Shown: piece after piece, positions 56,398 through 64,000 of the stretch | How positions within the stretch are numbered: position 1 is the first letter of the stretch | Layout of the letters: each line of letters begins with the position of its first letter | NCBI GenBank assembly: GCA_036852015.1 | Contig: JAANDG010000399.1 | Span: 1 to 64,000, forward strand | DNA length: 64,000 nucleotides | Source: Pelodera strongyloides | Lineage: Eukaryota; Nematoda; Chromadorea; Rhabditida; Rhabditidae | Reading direction: 5' to 3' | Made by a program: the position numbers and the translations under genes | Notes under the pieces: model-generated | Told to the model about the DNA's origin: nothing | Seen by the model: the letters and a program-made list of their open reading frames with translations, nothing else | Database searches by the model: none

Positions 56398-57614
56398 GAA
56401 TGAGAAGAGAGGAGAGGAGGAGAGAGAGGGAGAGAGACGTAGAGAGAGAGGGAAGGAGAGAGATTAGGAAGATTAGAAATGTAGTATTGTAATATTAGTA
56501 TTCAAACAATACTGTCTGTAGTTGGAGGGAAGAACGGCCCCGTGACATTGTCATTAGTATTAAGCAGATAGATTTGTGTATAGTTTCTTCATCGTTTTTC
56601 GAATGTTGTGGGTTCTTCTAGGTTTTATTCTTATCTATATGGGTCAGCTTTGGTTACCGTAAGTCGCGATTGCTTTGCGGTAAAAGGATTTTAGTTTAAT
56701 TATTGATTGTCAGTTGTTATTTGTTATACTAATATGTCCGTGTGTTTTCTAGTTCCTTGTTTATAGTTGAATGATAATGTTACTCCACAATTAATAGCTT
56801 ATTGTTAGTTTTTTTTTACGATTGGCATGACCTTTCGTCACGCGTAACATATCGGATCTTCAGAACTATTTATACTGGTAGTGGAATTCAGTGCAGGTGA
56901 TTTTAGGCAATCCATAGATATTTATTATTAGTATTATTATTTATTTGGGACCGTCCTTTGAGAAAGTGTATATGTATCATCACTTCTTGTACATGGTTTT
57001 TGGTTGTTATGATCTCTGTGAATGGTTTGTTGTTTGTTTAATAAAATTGTGTTATCAAATTGCAGCATTTTCTGAAGCGTGTGGCCAAGGTGGAGATGAT
57101 GTGTGTATGTTGATTCGTTTCGAATAAGTAGGGACTGTCGTCGAATGAATACTTTCGGAATATGGGAATTTTGTAGCATTTTGTTCTATAATGCGACATA
57201 TCATATCTATTCGAAACGTACAATTGCCGATTTCTAAGGAGTAATCACTGTTCGTCATCTGCATAAATGATAACGATGATTAGGGAATTGGTTTATAGGC
57301 GTCGAAATGCTGACCCGTCCTTTATTGTGTAGATCTTCTTGTCTTAGTTCGCCTCTTAACGTCCGGCTCCTCTGAATGCCAGAATAGAGGATTCTCAATA
57401 TCCAAACAATACTACGCATCTGCTATTCACATCATGTGCAAGGCTAAGTGAGTTGTGGTTTGGTGGAAGTTACTATGAGTGCTAAGTGGGCCACGGGCGC
57501 GCCGCGTCTTCGCCGCGCACTATTTTTGCGCGGGTGCGCGGCTTTTAAGTAATCTATAAACTCCAACTTTAATTCTTCTACTTTTAGGTGCTAGTTTAGT
57601 TTAGTTTAAATACA
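56398..57614. other. Intergenic between MSH4 and PTP genes
   Basis: It starts with a GA-rich tract (56398-56465), probably 3' UTR. No gene is recognised. An AATAAA lies near 57039. A GC-rich stretch at 57487-57543 (GGGCGCGCCGCG, GCGCGGGTGCGCGGC) precedes the PTP start by about 70 bp. Confidence 0.5.
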
Positions 57615-60600
57615 ATGAATATTAACTTTAGTAAGCTCCCAATTTTCAGAAAAGGTAAATCGGTGGAGCAAAAGCAGTCTCCGATAAAGGAGACCCTCTC
57701 GGGTGATCAAGGGAGGAGCGATGATAGAGATAAAGATGCGAAGCCGAGTTCACAACCCAAGGACGGATCGCAGAAGGGTATGCTAATTAGCTTTCTTGAC
57801 ATGGAGTTTCCTGCATTTTTCCTAACGGCCAAAAAATTGGGAAAAAAAACTGTGCGTCAGTTGATTTTTCGGGTGGGCGGGACTTGTCTAGTTACGCTGT
57901 GTCGGTCGACATGCGTATGGTGACGTATGTCATCATTGTCATCTCCTATTAATTCTAAACACACTATTTTTATGATACAGTAAACAGTAGCACTCTCTCG
58001 CGCACATATGCGCGAATGCGCACTGCGCACAGTGCATCTGCATACCATAAGCCTTACACAAACACATCCACTGAGTAAAGCAATACACCATTATTTATTC
58101 CTGATTCCATTCCAGGTGGCGACGCTAAACAGAATGTCAACGTGGTCAAGATTGATCCTGGAGCTCAGGCCATGCTGGGCAAGTGGGTTCAGCGATCATT
58201 GGACATGGGCGTGCAGGCACTGAGGGAAGAATATAGGGTGGGTTTTCTCAGAGAGAGTGAGAGGGCGAGAGAGAGAGAGAGTGTGAGATGTTTGATACAA
58301 AATATGTTTCAGGCTCTGAGTAAGTGGTGCCCAGATGGTATGACCTGCGACGCGTTCAAGGAGAACTCACCGCAGAACAGAAACAGGTTAGTTAATGTTG
58401 TGTAAAGGTTCTTGTTGAGTGTTCTGCTCGCATGGGCACCGAAATTTACAGCTAATGCATGGAACTATTGTTCAGCATACTGCATACGTTTCGAAAACCA
58501 CTTGCCATGCCGCTTTGCGAAATACCGGCCGATTTTTGAAACACATCTAGGCACCAGCATTCTTATGCAGCTTATGCAAATGAGCATAAATTAGAATAAC
58601 AAATCAAACGAAAATCGAGTCAATTGGCTCAAATACGTAAGCAGTCAGTTGTCAACAATGCTCAAAAACCGGCCGGCATTTCGCTTTAATAATTTATTCC
58701 ATTTAGATACCAAGACGTGCCATGTCAGGACGGTCGAAGAGTGGTTATCAAATGGCCTGGCGCGCCCACTGATTATATTCATGCGAATTATGTGAGGACT
58801 CCTACCGCCGAGAACCGCTTCATTTGTACCCAAGGACCGCTAGAGGGCACGGTGCACGAATTTTGGTAGGGTCTTAATTATCTTTTTTTTGTAGCTCTTG
58901 GAAAAAACCGGAGGTGGTTGCATGTTTGAGGAATTGACATGACCGCGTCGGTTCGATCCCAGCGTCTGTACGCTTCAAATCTGGTTTATTTTCATGAATA
59001 TACACTCCACTCCAGACGCAACAATCACTCTAAACTTTGAAATATTACAATTGCAGGTGCATGACCCTGCAGGAAGAGGTCGAGACAATTGTCATGCTTT
59101 GCAATCTAAACGAAATGGGCAAGATTAAGTGTCATAAGGTTGGTTACGATATGAGAGTTTACTTTCTACTCGTGCTTGGCGAGTAGCCAACCATCTACCG
59201 TACGACTACAGTAGTATGAATTAGTTAATTATAAAGGCTGTCTCATTCGAACCTCTCAACATTTGTTCTGTTTTAGTATTTTCCAATGGAAAAGGGCGAA
59301 ACGATGACCGTGAGCGATATCACTATCACCAATACTGATGTGAGCTTTTTTTAGATGAATTTCTTCTGATTATATACAGGTTGTTTAATTTCAGAAATTT
59401 ATTCACTTTTATTTCTCTGCATTTTCATTCACAACGTATTCTGTTCTTCTTTCCACGTGCACGAAATCTACGCTTCGCGCAATCAGGGCGGCAAAAATGT
59501 GTGCGGCCATAATATGGCATGCCTGTGGCGCACCCTTAGTTGAGCGAGCCTGGACGGCAAAAATGTGTGCGGCCATAACATGGCATGCCGTGGCGCACGC
59601 TTATTTGAGCAAAAAGTGGCGATACAATTTCCGTTTTGTATTAAAATTACAATTTAGCAAAGACCCCTTGCTGACGATGAGACCTCGGTACAACTTTCCA
59701 TACTGAAACTCGACTTCAAGAACAAAGAAGGCAAGGAGGAGACGAGAGAAGTAAAACAATTCCATAGTTTCAATATTCATAATTTATAATTTATTGGCAA
59801 GGAATCAACAACACAAAGAAGAATAGTTGATAGACAGCTAATCAAAAAATGAATATCTGCAGGGGGATATTCCTCCAGCGACGCATGTAGACTTAGAGAT
59901 ATAGAGACAGTGTCTCTCAGCGGGCGATTTCAGAACTCAGAACCCCCGTCTTGAGGATAGTTAAGACTCTCCGTGAGAGATCCTAAGCTAGTGTTAGGAG
60001 ATTAAAATGCGATGGAAGAGTTGTATAAGGTCCGACAGAAGTAGTAGCTTTAGTATATTAGAATTGAGATGGACCTAGCGTCTAGAACGTGCCATAGGTA
60101 ATGAAAGATCTTACCTTTAACTTTCAGATACGTCACTACCAATGGGTTGACTGGCCGGATCGAGGTGTTCCGCCGTGCAAACTTACCTCAATGGTCCGTC
60201 TTTTGCTGATTTGCCTAAGCCTAAGCATCATAGACTCATAGAGCTCCACATTGCGCCTGTCATAAATACAGTATGCAGCCCGGTAACTAAGTTTTCTTGT
60301 CTTGTCTTCAGTTCCACCGTTTCTAGGTTCTCTTGTCGACAATCCGTGGCACCAAGAAGCCGATTATTGTCCATTGTTCAGCCGGTATTGGAAGAACGGG
60401 AACTATTGTCGCGATCGAGTTGGCCTGACTTCTTGATTTTTATTTATTCATTGATTTTTCTTTGTAAGCATACATGCACATATATGCACCTATACACACA
60501 CGCACACACACATGTACACACACCCACATATGTAGATGTATTACTATCTTCTGCCCTAGGCTCTAGGGTTACAATAGCATCTTCTGCTTTGGTTATCCGA

Positions 60601-61178
60601 TCAGCCATGCGATTTTTTTTACCTTTTTGTTTCCTTTAATTTTGAAGGTTGAACTTTATGCATTTATGTTTAGGTATACCCTGGAGCGTCTAATCCATGG
60701 TTTGGAATGCGTTGACATGGATAAACTTCTGAAAGAGCTGAGAGAACAGCGACCTTGGTCGATTCAGAATGACCTGGTGAGATAGCTTTCTGTAGAAGTG
60801 CACACACATGCATACATGCACTTATACATACATACGTACACAGACACAGACACACAACACAACTTACACACAAACACACGCAAGCACGCCCGCCACGCAC
60901 GCCCGCCCGCACGCACGCACACACACGCGCACACACAAACACATACACCCCCACGCACCACACACACACACACACACACACACCGACACACACACACACC
61001 AGAAAGCCCACTAGTAAGCCACTTCTTATTCTCCTTCCAGCAATACCTCTACATCCATCGTATCCTCTTGTTCTATTTCCTCGATAAGTACAAGGAGAAG
61101 AACGCCGCATTATTAACACCGGACAATGTGGAAAAGTATAAGAAATTTGTGGAGGATTACGACAAAGCTGTTGGATAA
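57615..61178 (+). CDS. Non-receptor protein tyrosine phosphatase
   Basis: Eleven exons give 384 residues: 57615-57777, 58116-58237, 58313-58386, 58707-58865, 59057-59138, 59277-59339, 59658-59750, 60128-60193, 60327-60418, 60674-60776, 61041-61178. After a Lys/Gln/Asp-rich N-terminal 55 residues comes one PTP domain. It has DYIHANYV (substrate-recognition type), FICTQGPL, the WPD loop in [13 protein letters not shown] and the catalytic P-loop [11 protein letters not shown]. It ends with the QRPWSIQND and QYLYIHR helices. All key catalytic residues (Asp, Cys, Arg) are present. There is no signal peptide or membrane segment. Short single-domain PTPs of this kind are numerous in nematodes, many with male germline or sperm expression; that role is a guess here. 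An AATAAA signal follows at 61419-61424. Intron 3 has a MITE and intron 10 a long CA repeat. Confidence 0.92.
58514..58689. mobile_element. Foldback MITE, family 1, in PTP intron 3
   Basis: Left arm GCGAAATACCGGCCGATTTT (tip altered to TTTGCG), right arm CCGGCCGGCATTTCGCT-TTAA. A further arm-like piece, CATACGTTTCGAAAACCACT, directly precedes the left tip, as if two copies were nested or abutted. Confidence 0.8.
59489..59612 (+). repeat. Two-unit tandem repeat in PTP intron 6
   Basis: The 66-bp unit starting CGGCAAAAATGTGTGCGGCC is present twice, followed by GGCATGCC and GTGGCGCAC in both. The second unit ends 45 bp before exon 7. Confidence 0.85.
60786..61010. repeat. (CA)n-rich microsatellite in PTP intron 10
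   Basis: A compound CA, CGCA and CCCGCA repeat fills most of the intron before the last exon. Open frames across it are artefacts. Confidence 0.93.
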
Positions 61179-62536
61179 TCATTAGCCGATATTCCCCCTA
61201 TTTAGACCATATGCTGGGGAGTCGTACCCCATGTGCTCTTGATAATATGCCGAGTTTTGATATCTCGTATGTAATATGCTAATTTGGCTGGCATATTACC
61301 AACACTTGCGCTATGAACCAGCATATGACCTAGTTGATTATAACACCTTTTTAGCCACTGTTTATTATGATTTCTATGTAAAATGTACAAGATGTGTGTC
61401 CAGCGATTCAACTGATTAAATAAACATTTATGGGAATCCCTTGTTTTTATGTTGATATTGGATTGGTTTGGTTTATGGAGCTGTAAAGTAGAAAGTGTAA
61501 AATTTGCCCCAATGGTACGTTTTTGGATATACCAATTTCACGAAATTGTCCCGAGCACTGCTCTTTTTTCCTAGTTTCCTAATTTCTCCCTAATTCTTTT
61601 CTTCCTAGTTCTTCTTTGTGGATGATCTTCATAAACTAATGGGGTTTGCAAGTATGCCAAAAACCGCGAGTTTTCCTTGCAAGTATCAATTCGCAAAATC
61701 GTGTGCTTTTTACACAACTTTACCGTAACTTTGACACATCCGCACTATAGAAAATCCGCCATAGACATTTTTTGTTGAACAATTGGTCCCGTGGCGATCG
61801 GTCGTAAAAACTGCCTGTAGATATGCTCGTGTAGTGCCAAGATACGGTAAATTTTTCGATACTTGCAAGGAAAATCGGGCATACTTGCAAACCCCATTAA
61901 TATGTTAGCATCGGTTTAGCGGAATTTCGGTGGGGTGTCTTTTGTTTATGTACTGTATATATGCTAATTTGTGTATTCCATGTTTATGACGCTATGCGCA
62001 AACAAGGAATAAAACGAGTGATGTAAAATAGCGGCACACGCACGAGTTGTGACTCCGCCTTTTTTCTATAATAGTACGCGATGCTACGATTGACGTTAGA
62101 ATACATCGGGACGAATTTTGAGCGCCAAAATCTGAAATTCAAAAATTTCTAAATTTGCAAATTGAATTTTGAATTTTGTTTTTATTCAGAACAATTTTAT
62201 TTTATATGCTCCTTTCGTGTGGTTTGTGTGCACTTGTTCTTTCACACGCGCGGCTTAACCGGAACTTTCAACACATCGTACGCAGGTGCGGCTGGTTGAG
62301 TATGGGTGAATTCCCGCGAAAGCCGACATTGTTTTCGAGCCGACAAAGCCGACAAAGCCGACGCGAAAGCCGAAAGCCGACTGGTTGTTTGTATATTTCA
62401 CATGATTTTGTGTGCATGAACTAATAAATATACACGATACCTGTACATGCAATATACGTTTTGTCTGAATCGTTACTTCCTTTTTTGTCTCATTTGGTTC
62501 TATGGTTCTGAACTATTTATATTTCAGGGCCCTACG
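61179..62536. other. Intergenic between PTP and the last gene
   Basis: No gene recognised. It holds a family 3 MITE and a short GACAAAGCC/GCCGAAAGCC repeat at 62330-62382. Confidence 0.5.
61638..61899. mobile_element. Foldback MITE, family 3 (copy 5, long)
   Basis: 262 bp. TA-ATGGGGTTTGCAAGTATG on the left; CATACTTGCAAACCCCAT-TA on the right, the best-matched ends of the family. An inner repeat of TTTTCCTTGCAAGTAT with its inverse lies next to both ends. Confidence 0.88.
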
Positions 62537-63831
62537 ATGAATGCCGCCGAGCTTGAAAATTTTAAAGGATTTATCAGGTTAGCAAGAATTAGCTTTTCAG
62601 AAGTCTAGTTTTTAAGGTTGTCCGGTAGTGGCTACAAGGCTTGGTTCGACGGCTTGACGAATAATAAAACACATTTCCAGTGCGAATGTCGCATTATGTT
62701 CGTCGGACCCGACAGCACTGTTAAATTTCGTGAATAGGTGAGTCGCAACATTTATATGTATAAATCAATCATGTTTGTTGAGTCACAGGCACAAATTAAC
62801 GTGCGGTAGGGGATATGTATGTTCCCGTGAAATCAAAAGGTACCCTTACCCTAGTATATTGAATGGTGCAGTAAGGACATCATCATATTACATACATAAT
62901 TGTCGGTGCATTGAATTATTATAAAGTACTTCCTACCCTACAGCCATATAAATCATCAAGTGACGTCAGGCAAAAATATCTTCTCTCAAGCGCATAAGTT
63001 CCTCATTTCAGTTACCTTACCATGCTCGCCAACAGTGCGGAAGGTAAGGCGAAGCTCAAGGGTGCCCTTATCGCTTCGCTATGCATTCTCAAAGAAGTTC
63101 CCTCTGTTAGAGACCATGATGGACTTCTACGATTGTATGAGAAAATGGTATGCAAAAAATATTTCGTTTATCTATTAGATAAGCGTCTAAAAGTGACCGA
63201 AGTCTCTGCAGTCTGAAGTCTCACTATAAATCAGTGCGTAAAATGAATTATCAGCCACCTCCAGATTGGCTTTGACCATCTGCGAAATCTATTTCACATT
63301 CCTATACTTGACTGAAACATGTTGTTCTCCACTGATCAAACTGTCTCTATCAGCCGATAACCTCCGAACATCTCCATTTACGCACGAAAATCATACCCTG
63401 GCTTCAAAGTGTGCTAGGTAAAATCCCCCTTGCCATTCCGTTCTAACTAAGGTAAGCGTCTTCATCTATTTAGATGGAGTTGTCCACATCGCGTTCGCGA
63501 CTCGATTTCTTCAAGCATCTAGAGACCGAAGGACAGTTTGTGCGCAACCTTAACTTCTTTGTGTGCTATGCCACGGAGTATGCAAAGGTTTGTTTAACCT
63601 TAGTTTTACATCGTATGTGTGTGTGTTGTGTGCGTGTGTTTGTGTGTGTGTGTGTGTGTATGACAGTGACCCGTTGAAATTTGTGTACAACCAGTAGGCA
63701 ATAGGCTAACAGTAAGAAAAGTCGTAATTTTTTTTAAATTCGATTTAGAAACACGATCGAAAGGGCTTTCTGGAAGTCTACAAAAAGGCCAGTGAACATT
63801 GTACCGAGACAGACGTGGAAGATCATTTCCG
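62537..63831 (+). CDS. Unidentified helical protein, 5' part (runs off the window)
   Basis: Five exons with good splice sites and phase (62537-62577, 62681-62737, 63012-63147, 63474-63587, 63749-63831) give about 143 residues and end in an open donor, so the gene continues beyond 64000. The start ATG follows a TTTCAG acceptor, as for a trans-spliced first exon. The sequence is alpha-helical with no signal peptide. I do not recognise it with certainty. The stretch DFFKHLETEGQFVRN, then FFVCYATEYAKKHDRKGF, then VYKKASEHC resembles a TPR-like pattern such as the N-terminal domain of Bub1/Mad3. The match is loose. Confidence 0.7.
63615..63662. repeat. (GT)n microsatellite
   Basis: GT-rich simple repeat in the intron between exons 4 and 5 of the last gene. 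Confidence 0.9.
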
Positions 63832-64000
63832 GTATGTTTTTGTAAAAAATAATCATAGAATAGAGTGTAGATGTTTGGCTCCGCCCTCCGCGCATATTTT
63901 GAAACTTATATCATTGCGCACTTTCTGTGAGTACAGTTCAATTTAAGCTATTTTCATGCTAGCTTGCTTTACTATACGACAAAGAGTTGAAAATACCCCA

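Noticed and set aside
60764..61014. Cys/Val- and His/Thr-rich open frames in PTP intron 10
   Set aside because: They translate the (CA)n repeat; only the final exon from 61041 is real.

Overview
The window is from a nematode genome. The DNA is AT-rich, and it carries tracts of the nematode telomere hexamer TTAGGC (794-820, 41301-41357, 42023-42074). The genes have many short exons with TTTCAG-type acceptors, and one family (an ABU/PQN-like Cys/Gln-rich secreted protein) is typical of nematodes. I rebuilt the spliced genes by hand from GT..AG sites and reading phase. No transcript data were available.

Layout. 1-11,100: no recognisable gene; microsatellites, inverted repeats and many small foldback elements. 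11,124-26,930 (-): a 23-exon gene for a MAD1/MDF-1-type spindle checkpoint protein. Its introns hold a 5.4 kb Ty3/gypsy-type LTR retrotransposon (16,224-21,633), a 449-bp palindromic element flanked by TTAA, and a 759-bp element with a 9-bp target duplication. 27,472-28,836 (+): a Rab39-type GTPase, divergent from MAD1. 31,272-36,225 (-): a secreted Cys/Pro/Gln-rich protein. 37,331-38,249 (-): a 108-aa secreted protein. 39,599-42,628 (-): an ABU/PQN-like protein built from phase-0 exons. 46,207-56,397 (+): a 25-exon MutS homologue closest to MSH4. 57,615-61,178 (+): a non-receptor protein tyrosine phosphatase. 62,537 to beyond 63,831 (+): the 5' part of an unidentified helical protein.

Two themes link the genes. 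Chromosome segregation and meiosis: MAD1, MSH4 and possibly the last partial gene. Extracellular matrix: three secreted proteins in tandem on the minus strand. This clustering is observed, but a functional link is only inference.

The most unusual feature is the repeat content. At least three families of small foldback elements recur through introns and intergenic DNA. One has about 18 copies or arms, many with TTAA at the junctions. Two 171-bp near-perfect palindromes in it differ by paired CG/TA changes in both arms. A 147-bp palindrome inserted into one unit of a tandem duplication exposes its empty site. I found no CRISPR array, no rRNA gene and no convincing intact tRNA gene.
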